Of a stretch of 64,000 nt of DNA, positions 11,637-23,739 are shown piece after piece. Under the pieces are notes generated by a model, which saw only the letters and a program-made list of their open reading frames with translations, was not told the origin of the DNA and searched no databases. Numbering within the stretch: the first letter of the stretch is position 1; each line of letters starts with the position of its first letter. The stretch comes from Carallia brachiata (Eukaryota; Streptophyta; Magnoliopsida; Malpighiales; Rhizophoraceae), in the NCBI GenBank assembly GCA_021464245.1, contig JADCRB010000037.1:3240056-3304055 (forward strand), written 5' to 3'. Made by a program: the position numbers and the translations under genes.

Positions 11637-13208
11637 AACCAGCTTCCTCTTCGCACCCTCTATGCTTATTTGTCATCATCTTTGGTCTTGAACGCGTTCT
11701 GTTTAATTATTTATTTATTTTTTAAAAGCCAAGTAAAGTTGGTTTAAGTAATAGTTGGACTGGTCTTAGGCACAAGGGTTCGAAATTTAAAGAGTACATA
11801 TCGGGAGAAAATTTAATTATTTGGTATGTTTTTATGAAAAATTATCATTAAATTATATTTGGTTTTGAAATAATTATCCATTGGACTGTCATTTTGGTTA
11901 ATAAAAAAATATTTTCTTTTTTTTTTTCAAATTTGGTAATTGGCTAAAACGGTCTTATGAGGAGCCCACTTCCACAATGGAATTAGCGGTGTCTTTTTGT
12001 GTGTGTTACGCATAAGAAATGAGTTGTGCCTGTCTGATTACAGCAGGCAAAACAGTGGGCCCAACGATTCCGAATATTTTTATTCTTTATGATGTCCTCC
12101 GTAGTTTGACGGTCCTGATGGGATCTCAAAAGTCACAAGCAACCCATGGATTATACCTTACAATTTTTCCTTTTTTGGGCCTGCTAATTAATGATTTTTT
12201 TTTTTAAATTGTCGGTCCAAACGGCTTCTTCACGAGAGCCCGCCATTTTGATTCAACTGGCGACCTCTGCGGCATACAAACTTACGCAACAAAAATATAC
12301 ATTTATTTATTGAGGTTGAACGTTTCTTCAAATGATTAAGAGAGATATTTTTTAATTATTAGTTTGAAAGTTTAAACTTTACTTGATTTTATTTTATTTT
12401 TTTTAAATACCCAATAGAATTTATTGTAAAACTTAAAAAATAAAAATATACATTTATTCACAAAAAAATATACATTTGATTTGACAAACAAAAGGTGTAC
12501 ATTTGAGGGGTGGAGCCACGAGAGCAATGAAGTGTGTGTCTCAGAAATTCGAATCACGTTCAATTTTTATTTATCTAGCTATTTCACTCTATTTGACTGT
12601 GACAATTCCTTTAACATTAAAAAAAAAACAAAAACAAAAATGTACATTTACATGGATATAAGCAAGCATAGTTAACTTCGCATTCTGTGAAACTGAGGTG
12701 ATTCTTTTTATTGGGTTTTGCTTGCTGATGGCCTGCTGCCATATTATAAGGCTCCTGTTTCCCTTTCAGTCCCCTTTTAATTAAAAAAAAAAATTCATGG
12801 AACAAAAAATTTTTTGTTTTGAATTACAGATAAGTACGAAACGTGTGATATATTCGACGATTTACTTTTTTTAAGAAAAAATTTGAATTCAATAGATATT
12901 TCATCATATTATATCGTATCAACATGCGTTAACCGTATTACTCTCACTGCATTACTACTAAATTTTTTTGGTTGATTGAGTAATAAAAGATAATTAGAAC
13001 CACCCCAGCAATGAAAGAAAATTTCTGTGGCATTATTTTATCATAACAAACCTCGGCCTGTCTGTGATGCAAAAAGCCAATTTTGACAGATTCCAAAAGG
13101 GACGTGACAACCAATGACCAAGATTATCTGTTATGGATTTAATTATCAGAACTTTGAATTCTTCAAATTATGCATCATGCGCGTAAATACAGGGTACGTT
13201 AATTAAGG
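11635..13208. other. AT-rich intergenic DNA, kinase promoter side
   Basis: No exon with recognisable homology. Short ORFs here are isolated and low in complexity. The part nearest 11.6 kb is presumably kinase promoter. Confidence 0.4.
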
Positions 13209-13540
13209 GTGTGTTTGGAGTGGAGGGGAGGGTGGGGAAAGGAAGAGAAAATAAAAGAAAATAAAATTGTTTGGAGTGATAGAGAAAGTGGAGAGAAAGA
13301 AAGTGTGGTGAAAGAAAAGTGAATAGTAATTTGTGAGAGAAAAAGTGAAGAGAAAATAAAATTGTTTGTAGTGGTAGAAAAATTGAAAGAAAGAAAGTAT
13401 GGTGAAAGAAAAAATGAATAGTAATTTGTGAGAGAAAAAGTGAAGAGAAAATAAAGTTGTTTGGAGTTGTGTAGAAAGTGAGAAGAAAAAAATATAAGAA
13501 AGAAAAGTATATAGTAATGATTATGTTTTTCTTTCTCTCC
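13209..13540. repeat. 95-bp purine-rich tandem array
   Basis: Units start at 13267, 13362 and 13457, exactly 95 bases apart, each opening TTGTTTG(G/T)AGT. The body is purine-rich (gagaaag...aagtgaagagaaaataaa). A partial degenerate unit precedes at 13209-13266 and the third unit decays by about 13530. The long minus-strand ORFs (pyrimidine-rich F/S/L strings) are composition artefacts. Confidence 0.85.
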
Positions 13541-13569
13541 CTCCTTTTCCTTCGCACAACAGACCATAA

Positions 13570-14051
13570 CACTGTATTTGGATAAAATTCTTGAGGGAGA
13601 GGAAAGTGAGGGAGAGGAAAGTGGAGGAGAGGATCATTAGAGGAAGAGAATATTTTCTATCCTCTCTTGTGTTTGGAAAGAGGTGATGTGAGGAAGGAAA
13701 ATTATAAATTTTTTTGTTTGAGAAATGGTGGAAAGTGGGGGAGAAGAATATAAAATATGTTAAAATAACAATTTTATCCTTCATAATAAATTATATTAAA
13801 ATATTTTGTTTAGGTAAAATTGTAATTTTTAAATTATGTAAGGGTAATTGAGTCATTTAATAAATTTAGTATGAGAACTAATAACTTTCCTCCCATTTTT
13901 GGGAGGATTGGTTTTAGTGGGGTAGGGAGGATTAGAGGAATTAGAAACTTTCATCTCCCCCACTTTTCAAACATTTTCCAAACATAACAATTTATTTTAA
14001 TTCTCTCACTTTCCTCTCCCTCTCCCGACTTTTCCCCCTCCGAAACACAGT
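13570..14051. mobile_element. Non-autonomous inverted-repeat element (MITE-like)
   Basis: The left end from 13571 reads ACTGTATTTGGA. The right end, read on the minus strand from 14051, is ACTGTGTTTCGG. Both are followed inward by related purine-rich arms (gagaggaaagtgag), so the arms are imperfect inverted repeats. ATAA is found just outside each end (13566-13569 and 14052-14055), a possible target duplication. There is no transposase ORF. Superfamily is not established. Confidence 0.6.
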
Positions 14052-15277
14052 ATAAGTGTTTACAGGATGGCGAAATGTTTCGAGACCCAGTCACCAATCC
14101 CTCGCCGTGGTTCAGCCAAAGTAAAAACAAAAGGATTCTTGCACCATTTTCTAAAAGGACGCAACTAAAAGCTCGGTATATATTTTTTTATATAAAATTA
14201 AAATTTAGATATAAACAGGTATTATCTTAAAAAATAAAATGTGGGCCTTATATAAAATTTTTTATAATTTTTTTTCTTTTTAAAAAATATTTTTTAAAAA
14301 ATATTAAAAAAATAATATTTTCACTAATGTGTATATCTCTCGTCACAAAATTTGTTTTAATCAAATTTTTTATTAATTTTTTATCCCGTTCGGTATCTTC
14401 GACCTGCGTAACATTTCCGCTTCTACAATTCGGACCACGACAGCCGACAGTGCCTATATAATATATATTCATTCTACAAGTAAATTTTTTATATTGGTAA
14501 GTGTATGTCGACGTTATCCATATTCCATATACTAAATACAAATTTGATAGGTATGTATGAGCGTACATATATATACTTACATATACATATGCATATGCAT
14601 ATACATATACGTCTACATATACAGCAGTAAGAACTAGTAGTTGACTATGACACAGAATGGAAGTGGAAGGACAACCTTAAGGTATCAGATGTTTCAATTT
14701 GTTGGAGAGTTTTTAAAATGCAAAGAGTTGTGTCATTTATTTATAGTACGAAGAAACGTTTATTAATAAAAAAATATGTTAAAAAAATCATATTTATTAG
14801 ATCTAAAAATATATTTTTTAGTTAAATAACTATCAATTTAATCTTTTTATAAATATGTAATGTGATCATTCACATATATATAAAGAAAAAAATAGTATCC
14901 ACCCATTTTATAATAGTAATTCTATAATACTATAAAAATCATTCTTGAAAACTTAATTTTAATAATATAAATTACAGTTAAGTATTACTTTATTTTATCT
15001 TATAAAAAAATTCACTATAACCTACTTATACCATTATAAAAATAAATTTTATCTTAAAAATGATTCAGTTAAAGAACTTAAAATAATTTTTTCATACTCT
15101 AATTTAATCCCCTCTGTTTTAACACAATTATCTATGAAAGAGTTGACTATCATTCAATGTAATGTGAAAAAAAAAATCCGACCAAAAAAAAAGATATTCA
15201 TTACTGACTTGTAGTATATTGTTTCCATTTAAGAAAAAAGTTGCAGGTTACATAGGGGGTGTATGGTTTCGAGCACT
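14052..15277. other. AT-rich intergenic DNA
   Basis: No gene seen. It includes an (ATACAT)n-like microsatellite at about 14565-14626. Confidence 0.5.
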
Positions 15278-15443
15278 GTCTTGGATTTTAGTATTTCAAT
15301 TAATGTTTTAATTGAAACTAATAATTTTTGAAATATAAAAATAATAATTGTTATTTTTATTTTAAAAATTATCAATTTTTTAAAAATTTATCAATCTTAG
15401 TTTCAATTAAAATGTAAATCATAACACTAAAATTCAATAAACT
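15278..15443. mobile_element. Foldback MITE-like element
   Basis: The left arm beginning TTGGATTTTAGT near 15281 is matched by the right arm, which on the minus strand begins TTGAATTTTAGT near 15438. Both arms share the inner block TTTTAATTGAAACTAA at the same distance from the end. The two halves could fold into one long AT-rich hairpin. There is no ORF. Exact ends and target duplication are uncertain. Confidence 0.65.
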
Positions 15444-16680
15444 ATTATTTTCTCTTTGGTTTAACTTTTAAAGAGTGTATTTATATTTTAATTTTAAAAA
15501 AAATAAAAAAAGGGTGTTCAGTTAAATTTTTTACCTTATCTTTTGGGTTACTTTTTACTCTAAATAATAGTTGATTGAAAAGGTAAGCCTTAATTACTTT
15601 TTAGGAGAAATAGCTGTTGATAGTATTTTTTTGACTAAATTATCTTTAACAATAATAATGTTGTTTCCTTACTGCATTATCCGTGATTTTTTTTAATATT
15701 TTTGTTTTAATTCTTTACAAGATAAATCACACGATGATTGTGAGGAATTTGAAACTGTGTGGTACCTTTGATCTTTCACATCTTTGTTTTGTTATTTTAA
15801 TTTATATGCCTGTTTTTTCTTTCCTTTTGCTACTTCTTTTTCTTAAGATTTTCTACACTATAATAAAATAATTCGGTAGAAAAATTAAATATTTTCAAAA
15901 AATATAATTCCAAATATTTTATTTTTATTTTTATTTTTCTTTGTTTTTACAGAATAAAAAAGTTTATAGTGAATTTTTAAAACAAAATAATGATGTCTCA
16001 AACAATTATTTTACAATTTTAACAGTAATTAATTAGTGTTAATTTAATCAAATATTCAATTTCATTTTATTAATTAATAACAATAATCAACAAAAGAATA
16101 AATAACAACAATTATCGATAACAAACTAAACAGAGCCATAATTATAATAATCTATCATAGAAATCGTTATAAGGTCCCTGAGACTTCTTATTGGTGCCAA
16201 ATTTGCGTATGTTTTACACACAAGAATGGCGAGGGAAAGTGACTTGGTGTGCTTAATTGAGAACTAATTTGAAGATAGAAAGGAAAGAAAAAGGAGAACA
16301 AGAAAGTACTTTGGAAGCTAAAGGCAGAAAACAACAGGAAAAAGATGAAGGAAAAATAATGTAGCCTTCCATAATCACAAGACAATAGAGGCTGTCATCA
16401 TAAGGATGGCTTCATCACTCACGATATATTTGGTAGACTGATTTAATGGAATGAATTTTTCATAAGAAATTCGGACCAAAAATCTGTTTCATTATTTTTC
16501 GGTATGTGGTGTACCAAAAAGATCATAACTTCGTCCATCAATGTGTCAGAAAGCAGCAATGCAGCAGAGAATGGCCGTAACATGCTTTTTATTGAACTTC
16601 TGCTTCCCTCGGAACCTTTGTGGACATTCTTGGTAGAAGCAGCTTGATGTTTGGATGTGAATTCGCGGTTGAGAATGAGA
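15444..16680. other. AT-rich intergenic DNA, 3' flank of WRKY44
   Basis: No exon seen. The last ~200 bases before 16680 are presumably WRKY44 3'UTR. Confidence 0.4.
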
Positions 16681-18837
16681 TCATGGATCGTTTGAATCAG
16701 GATCGGATGCTGCTGGAATTGTGCTCCTCAGAGGCATCTCATGGTTGTGTTTTCCCTCATACGTTGTAATAAAAGCTCTTGGATCATCTGATGCTCTTTC
16801 AACATGCTTTCGTACGTTGCATTTGAGACCGGTGCATCTGTAGTAACTTCTGCAGGATCAAAACAAAGCTTCTTGAACAACTAAGATAAAAAAGAAAGCA
16901 GCATGTAAAATTGCAATTTAAGTAAGTTCCCAGTTCTCAACCTGGGATAGGGATTTCCCTTCACAACTTTCTGGCCATATTTTCTCCACCGAAAGCCGTC
17001 GCCCAATATCTCCGAATCCGTGGAACTTTGCACCACAATGAGGGGTCCTCGTGTGCCTTCCTCTGATATTCCTGCTTCGCTTGATTGATTCTCGTGTTTC
17101 CTAGAAAGTAACAATAATATAATTATCATAACTTGTGGAGCAACCATAATGTCCAGCTTGATTAGAGTATTACTACTACGACTAGTCATCTAGTAAGATA
17201 AACAATGCAAAGCTCGCCAAGTTTGAGAGCATCAAGCAAGCCTTAGATGCATAGGAAGAGGATATAGCAAAGACGATTTAGCACATAAAACGCTTTTATG
17301 CTCTTGTAGCTTAACAATGATGAAAATGCAGTATTTTGCTATGTTGCTATTGTACTCTTGATGGCATGAATGAGTGCGACTAGTAAGGATCGCCTATTTT
17401 TGTCATTGATGGGTCTATGCGCTTCAACTCTCACCTTCTTTTACTTCTAGGTTCATCGTCATCTTCCTCTAATCCCCTGCTCGCTTCATCACATTCCCCA
17501 CTATGGCCACAAGAGTTATCAGGAGTTAGAGAACCGGCAAGAGCTGGTCCAGTTCCAGCAGGGTCAAGGCATGGCGGAGCTTTACTCTGATAAGTTGAGT
17601 GAGCAGGAAATCCTGTTCCATTCTGATTTTCAATTCTACCTTCTAAACCTTCATTCCTTTCATTGGGATGATTACTCCATATTGCATCTTGAGCAGTACC
17701 ATCCGACGCAACTCCTGTCCCTTGTGTTCCTGAAGAACTGCGTTTAGGAGGTTGAGGTTTCGAATGATTGTGTTCGCCCTTGTAGACAATTTCTGCAATC
17801 TGCCCATCAAATGATCGTTCAACCTTCTTTTTCACTGGACAATTTGGATGTGTGCACTTGTAGTAACTTCGTGGATACTCACTACCTTTAACTTGCTTTT
17901 GGCCATACTTCCTCCAGTTATAACCATCATAAGAAGGTCGATCTGTACTAGCAGTGGGTGCCGAAGTTTTGGCATCCTCTTCCTGGTTTTGAGATGTTAA
18001 TCTTGACGATTCAGTTGGCTGATCAGGTTCCACACAAGATGGAATATTCTGGTGCACGCTTAAAGTCCTCTGCGATTGAAAATTGCTCTTATCTTGGTTT
18101 GAATGGGGCAGACAGTTCTGAACTGGTGCCAAAGTTTGCTGTTGACTGGTACTGAAGTTTCCCTGTCAACGAGAAAAATGTGGACTTTTGCACTTAGCTT
18201 ATGAAAGGCATCTCAATCTCACGTTTTTCTTGTCTTTACTAGAAAGGAATCAGCTTGTGAGGAATGACAATGAGAAAAACAAACAAATGACAAGATAATG
18301 TAACCACCAGCATTCACTAGGACAGCAGCAGATGAAGAAGAAGAAAAAGAAGAAACCGTAAAAGGAATTGGTTTGAATTAATTAGAGTCTAGCCACTGAC
18401 CATGTTTGCCAAGAGAGAAACAGTTGCCTTTGATACGAGCTTCGCCTGTGGTTTGTATATGACACTGGTTTTGCCATCCGATTCTGAAACTCTATCAGAC
18501 GAATTGCAAGTAGCTGCCCCAGAGGATTCTGCCTAAAATTATCAAAAACCATAAAGTTCAGAGAGCAAGAATTGTTGAATGGAAAGGCCATTCTATAGAA
18601 TTATCCAGTCACCTGAGCCGAAGCCAATGCAGCAGGAGTACGATTCAACATTGGCTTAAACCTCACTGTCTTCGGTCTAATGGCAGGAACTGCTGTCTCC
18701 GAATATACGTTAGGAGGGGAGGTATTAATAGCACCGGCAAGAAGCTCTGAGAATGATCTAAAGTTGGAGCATGTAGGCCTGGAAGCCACTGGTTTAGCTA
18801 CAACTACCCTCTCTGGTTCCTTTATTTCCATATCCAA
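16681..18837 (-). CDS. WRKY44: Group I WRKY transcription factor, WRKY44/TTG2 type
   Basis: Nuclear DNA-binding regulator. In Arabidopsis TTG2/WRKY44 acts below the MYB-bHLH-WD40 complex in trichome, seed-coat mucilage and tannin development, and in related plants it supports vacuolar acidification. Exons: 18837-18613, 18532-18401, 18162-17435, 17100-16942, 16849-16681, giving 470 aa. Two WRKYGQK heptads, near residues 202 and 400, each sit in a C-X4-C...HNH zinc finger, which defines group I. TTG2-specific blocks are visible: an N-terminal [11 protein letters not shown], then [23 protein letters not shown] and HENQSSEAG. The C-terminal WRKY domain is split after PYPR by the intron conserved in the family. 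N- and C-terminal domains are both complete, with no missing ligand. The start codon matches the known N-terminus. Confidence 0.95.
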
Positions 18838-20640
18838 TGTCTATGTAGTATGTCAGTTACAGCGCACAGAGAATGTTATGCAATCACAGTATGCAAAATT
18901 CCTGAAATTCCAATCTTCTGGCCCCTCAATCCTTAGCACTGAAAATCACATAAAACGAAGTCATGGACAGAGGAAATGATTGTTGGATGTAGCACCAGCC
19001 GTGCTTGGCTCAAAATAACTTCTTCAAACACTTTAGGATTATATGAAAATTGTATAAGACATAGTCCTTTAAAATAAACTTTAAAGAACATCACTATGGC
19101 ACAAGAAGAAAGCTATATCTGTTGATAATTTATTAAAGTCCGGTAGCCACTGAGAAAAACTTGCCCCCAACCATGCTAACAACTTCTTTTTTCAGATGCG
19201 AGAATCATGCTACCGACTTAAGTAGGTAAATTTTGTAAAATAAGAAATCAGCAGCTGACTGATTTAATTCAAGAAAACTTGAACCTGCCAACAGAAGAAT
19301 TTTTTTTTTTTTTACGACGATTGGTTAAACTCTTTGTACTTGACTTTCTCTTAAGCTTGTATTTGAATCAAGGCTGGATTTTACACCTCATTTAGGTCTA
19401 CATGTTCTACCTTAATGACTCAATCACACCATTCAATTTTTTGGTTTACTGTCAATTCACTCAACAAATTATCCATTATGAATGACCCTATTCCTTCAAA
19501 TGGGGTTGCCGAGGAATCATTTTTCTCAGCTAAAGATTCACCATGCTACACAAAACTGCAGGTCCAAATCGGAACACAGCACCCAATCTATTGCAAAATA
19601 AAGCACACAACATAGAATTTTCGAGGAACACATACAATATATCCACCGGCCACCGGAAAATTGAGAAGGAAAAAAAAAAAGAAAGTAGCCGGTGAGCAAC
19701 AAATCAAAAAGTTCATATTCTTGCACAAGATCCCATTTTTTTTCTGAGCCTTTAAAATCGATCTAATCTGCGTCATAGAACCAACCAAAATACTATTAAA
19801 TATTGGAACTGAAAACTGTAACATTTCTGCAAGAAAGAAAGAAAGAAAGAAAGAAATGAACTTGACCTTGGAAACAAAGAAATCTTTACCAGTTCGGTTG
19901 TACACATGAATAATATCAACCACCGGACAAATATTACTAACTAGATGACAAGCACCCTCTCCTTTTTTTTTTTAAAAGAAATTTTCCTTCCCCTTATTTT
20001 CAGCCAAAAGTGGCCTGAAAAGAGAGGTTTGACCAGCTTTTGAGCTCTTGTTGTATGAGATTCAAAGCCCCTGGCAGTTCACTCTTTGTGTGCATACGTG
20101 TACGTGTGTGCGCAAGTTTGTATCTTTATGTGTGTGTGTGGAGGGTGAGTTGGATTCAAAGAAGGAAGAATACTTCATATTGGAGAACTCCAAGAAAAGC
20201 TGCAGAGAGGCAAATGAGGAGATTGATCCCAAGTCCCAACCAACAGTTTTTTTTTTATAGTTAATTTTTTTCTTTGTTTTCCTTCTTTAATATAACTTTT
20301 TTTCTTTTTTTTTTTTGAAATTTTGCAGAATTCTACCCCCCTCTCTATTTCTCTGTGTGTGTGTATGTGTGTGTGTATCTTTATTTTATGTTTTCTGGGG
20401 GTGTGTGAGATGTGGAATGAAGAGGGAGAAGGAAGGGAGAAGGCAGAAGCAACAGTGGCAGCAAGCTGGCGATCGTACGGCCAACTAACTGTCTCTGCTG
20501 TTTTTCTTTTGACCCTTCTCCTTTTAGTTTTTAGTTGCCCTGTCAAGGAGCTCTGCGGCAATACGGACCTCCCCAGAGATTTCCCACTTTTGGCGCGTGT
20601 AATGTAATCCACCCAATGAAGCCAAAAATGCTACAGAGCT
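18838..20640 (-). promoter_or_regulatory. WRKY44 upstream region
   Basis: No coding exon supported. It contains a (GAAA)n run at 19831-19856 and (GT)n runs near 20123-20140 and 20353-20373. The short ORFs around 20040-20610 come from these repeats. It probably holds the WRKY44 promoter and 5'UTR, possibly with a 5'UTR intron, but no start site can be placed. Confidence 0.4.
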
Positions 20641-23186
20641 TTCTTTTACGCATGAATAAATTATATATAACTGCCTTAACAGTGTGATTAAATGGATAAA
20701 AATTGATAAGAAAAAAATAAAAAAATATTATAGTGATAATAATAATAATCTCAGAATTAATAAAAATTAATAATTAAAAACTGTAAAAAAAAAATTATGA
20801 GAGAATAAAAGTTAAGTGTTTACATTAATAGAAAATAAAAAAAAAGAATTCTTTCATCTTCTTTTCTTTTTCTTCACAGCCAAATAGAATATAAGTGGTG
20901 GTGTGAATGATGATTTAGTGTATTTTTTTAATTAGTTTGGTGTAGGTCTCTTTTTTATGATTGTGTATTTTAACGTGAGAGTTTATATCTTAAGAGAATT
21001 ATTATGAATTAAAATTAAAAGTCACTTATTGTTATTTTTATTTAGTTATTTCTATAAGATGCATCATCTACTTAAATGCTATTAAAATTGAGTGATTTCT
21101 CCATATTTGACTATCGTTGTTAACGAATTTGAAATTTACCAACATATAATAGACACGGTACCGCAGCCTTAATTGCCAAACAACTTTACCTCAACTTAAA
21201 ATATAACACATTTGAAATGCAAGCACTTGATTATATATTTAATCCTCTTCACGTAAAATTTCAACCAAAATTAGTCAGCTCATGCGCCTGTCCTCATGTA
21301 ATAATCAATATTGCATTATTAATAAAACTGATTTGATGAGTTACTATCACAACATTACTTAAATCGTGGGGATTCAGGGTAACGATCGTGGGATCCTTTT
21401 TTTCTTTTCTTCGGGTCAAATGTTGCTTGAGTGCAAGCAAACAATATATGAATATTCCTGGGACTTGCAACAACCATAAATAATTAAAAGGGAAATAGAA
21501 ATCTTAAATTATTGACTAGAGAAATTTTTAACCTACCTAGGCTGGCGATAGGAATTCAAATGGATGGCACCCAAAACGATTGATGCATAGATCGAGCAAG
21601 AGAACGACAAATCAAAAGCGAAACAATGAAAATGAACAAAGATTATGAAAGGAGTAACGTTGAACCTTGAACTACGAGAAGAAGAAAAATGTATAGTTTC
21701 AGTTAATGTTTAACAATGTATGACACTTTTTTCAATTCTAAGGCCTGGGGAATAGAACTTTCAATTCAATCCCCAAGACAGAAATCAATGTGAAGGTGAG
21801 AAAAATTAATAAGGATTATGGTTGACAAAAGGTAAAGCCACACCCCGTCGATGGACTCTCCTCTATTAACAACTATACCGATATATTCCAATGTATTAAA
21901 AAAAAAAAGGAAAAAGGAAAAAAAACCTGGCTGATCTAACGAGCTCGAGAATACCACCTACGTACGGTGTCCTGACCATGGTTGGTCTACGTTTTCTTTT
22001 TTTTATGTATATCTATTACTTTTTCTGCATTATTTTTGCATGTTCGGTTAATTCAAATATTCATGGAATGGACCTGGAGGTTGGAACTAAACACCAAAAA
22101 AAAAAAAAAAAAGGAGAGAGAGATAAGAAAATCAATTGAAATAAGAAAATAATACGCCAATGCCATTAATTCCTTCTTAGTTTTCCTTTTAGTTTTTACA
22201 AATCTCCAATCAATTACTTTATCCAGCACCCATTAATTTGGCTTACATTTAGGCTAAATTAATATTAATGTACGTATATGCTTAACCGTATATTAAATTG
22301 GGTTACTAATTCAATTTACTATTAGTTGCTCTAAACATATAATTAATGATTTCTTCTTCTTCTTCTTCTTCTTTATATATTCTTCCCCCGACCTGTGCAT
22401 TGAGAAGAAAAAGGGAAAAAAGGGAAATTAGGCTTGAAATTAAGAGAAGATTAGGTTAGAATTTATCACATTATAGTATGGAGAAGTAGTTGAGAGAGTG
22501 AGGAATTTGGTTGGGAAAGTTAGTTGGCGAAATGGAGGACAGAAGAGCGGATACACGTGCGACACAGTATTCTCCAACTCCTGAACTGAAATTCTACTTC
22601 CACGACGACTGGTAGCTATTAGTTGACCCGCAAGTGCCATCGGCTATTTCCGCTTCCACACTTCCACGCACCCTTTCTACATAATGTATACGTATAGAGT
22701 GTATGGGTCCCTGCATGCAATCCTTCGGGAAAGCAATTTTTTTTTTTTTTTCAAGATAAAAAATTTATTAGACATATCAGTTATCAAATTTTTGAGCAAG
22801 AGTCGAAGTAATTTCCGTTAATTTGAATTTTGTTCAACAACCCCAAATGAATTGACCCACCTTTCAAACACTAATGGGGTCAAACGTGATTATGTTACTG
22901 GAGTTCTAGCAGACGAACCTAAAACTAAACCTAATGTTGTACATCACTACTTATACTCAAAAGGATCTTCAACATGAGTCAGTTAGAGGAGAACACAAAC
23001 GTAGAGATTCAAAGTTTAAACTCATAGCGTATAAACACATTAATTTACTACTAATTCTCCATCTTAAGTGATAAGAAATATTTATTTCAGTTGACGAATT
23101 AGAAAATATTTATTTCATTCAATGTTAAAACCATGAGTAACCAACAGCATCATTGCACATAATTTCAACAAGTGGATAAGGGGGTG
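20641..23186. other. AT-rich intergenic DNA
   Basis: No recognisable gene. A (TTC)n run lies near 22348-22371. A 66-codon minus-strand ORF at 22440-22640 resembles no family I know. Confidence 0.4.
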
Positions 23187-23375
23187 CTAACACCCAATCA
23201 GTTGGGCAGGTCCTAGCTTAGTTCCCTTAGTAATCCAATCTGCAGCACTATTTACTTTTCTACCAATCAGCTGCAAGGTGTTCGATGGATGACGTGCCAA
23301 CCACTGTTGAATGTCCCTTATTATTGGAGCTATCTCCCACGGAAAAGCAATTGGGACCATTACATGAACATATGC
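23187..23375 (-). pseudogene. RNase H-like retroelement relic (C-terminal fragment)
   Basis: The minus strand is open for about 60 codons to a TAG at 23189-23187. It reads PWEIAPIIRDIQQWL, then a GRKVNSAADWITK segment. This is the typical C-terminal part of the RNase H-like domain attached to plant non-LTR reverse transcriptases, with the final helix containing N-x-AAD. Nothing upstream resembles reverse transcriptase and there is no splice context for a gene, so I read it as a degenerate LINE fragment. It could alternatively be an exon of a domesticated RNase H-like gene. Confidence 0.6.
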
Positions 23376-23578
23376 TAGGAATAGGTTGTGATTATATATA
23401 CTTAATTTGTGTAATTGTGAGTATTTTTTATATGATTACAATTAAAAAATATAAAAAAATAATAATATTATTTTATATAATTTTTTATTGTTACAATTAT
23501 AAAAAAAAAAAAATCACAATATATAAATCAAGCATGGTATAGACACAGTTTGCTACCAACATCTGTCGACCGATTTTT

Positions 23579-23654
23579 TCCGAAAGCAATTATGGACGTG
23601 GAAAGTGGAAACCCTTACCATCGGGAAAGCAATTATGGCCGTGGAAAGTGGAAA
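23579..23654. repeat. Short tandem duplication, ~42-bp period
   Basis: The block GAAAGCAATTATGG followed by (a/c)CGTGGAAAGTGGAAACC occurs at about 23580-23612 and again at about 23622-23654, with one substitution in the core. It is non-coding. Confidence 0.8.
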
Positions 23655-23739
23655 CCAATGATAATTGCGAACTGAGATGGCAAAATAAAAGGATAAAATA
23701 GAAATACAAGTTTTTTTTTGGACAATAAACACCAATACT

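Noticed and set aside
11740..11800. GGGTTCGAAATTT resembling a SINE or tRNA B box; similar short matches near 12550 and 33440
   Set aside because: No paired A box at proper spacing, A tail or target duplication was found, unlike the clear SINE at 41218-41374.
12341..12350. AGATATTTT, the evening element (reverse of AAAATATCT), also at about 24386
   Set aside because: A nine-base AT-only-like motif is expected by chance several times in 64 kb of AT-rich DNA, and neither site lies near the clock genes.
13168..13784. Long overlapping minus-strand ORFs (87-134 codons) rich in Phe, Ser and Leu
   Set aside because: They are produced by the purine-rich tandem array and the adjacent inverted-repeat element, have no family resemblance and repeat with the DNA period.
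15500..16140. Possible larger inverted-repeat element (GGGTGTTCAGTT versus GGCTCTGTTTAGTTT on the other strand)
   Set aside because: The ends match only weakly, and internal arms do not align clearly in AT-rich sequence.
20040..20612. Several overlapping ORFs of 70-145 codons on both strands upstream of WRKY44
   Set aside because: Their sequence is dominated by GT and T/A runs. There are no splice partners or known domains.
22440..22640. 66-codon minus-strand ORF with ordinary amino-acid composition
   Set aside because: I recognise no homologue, and no exon partner or promoter evidence supports it. Left unannotated as a gene.
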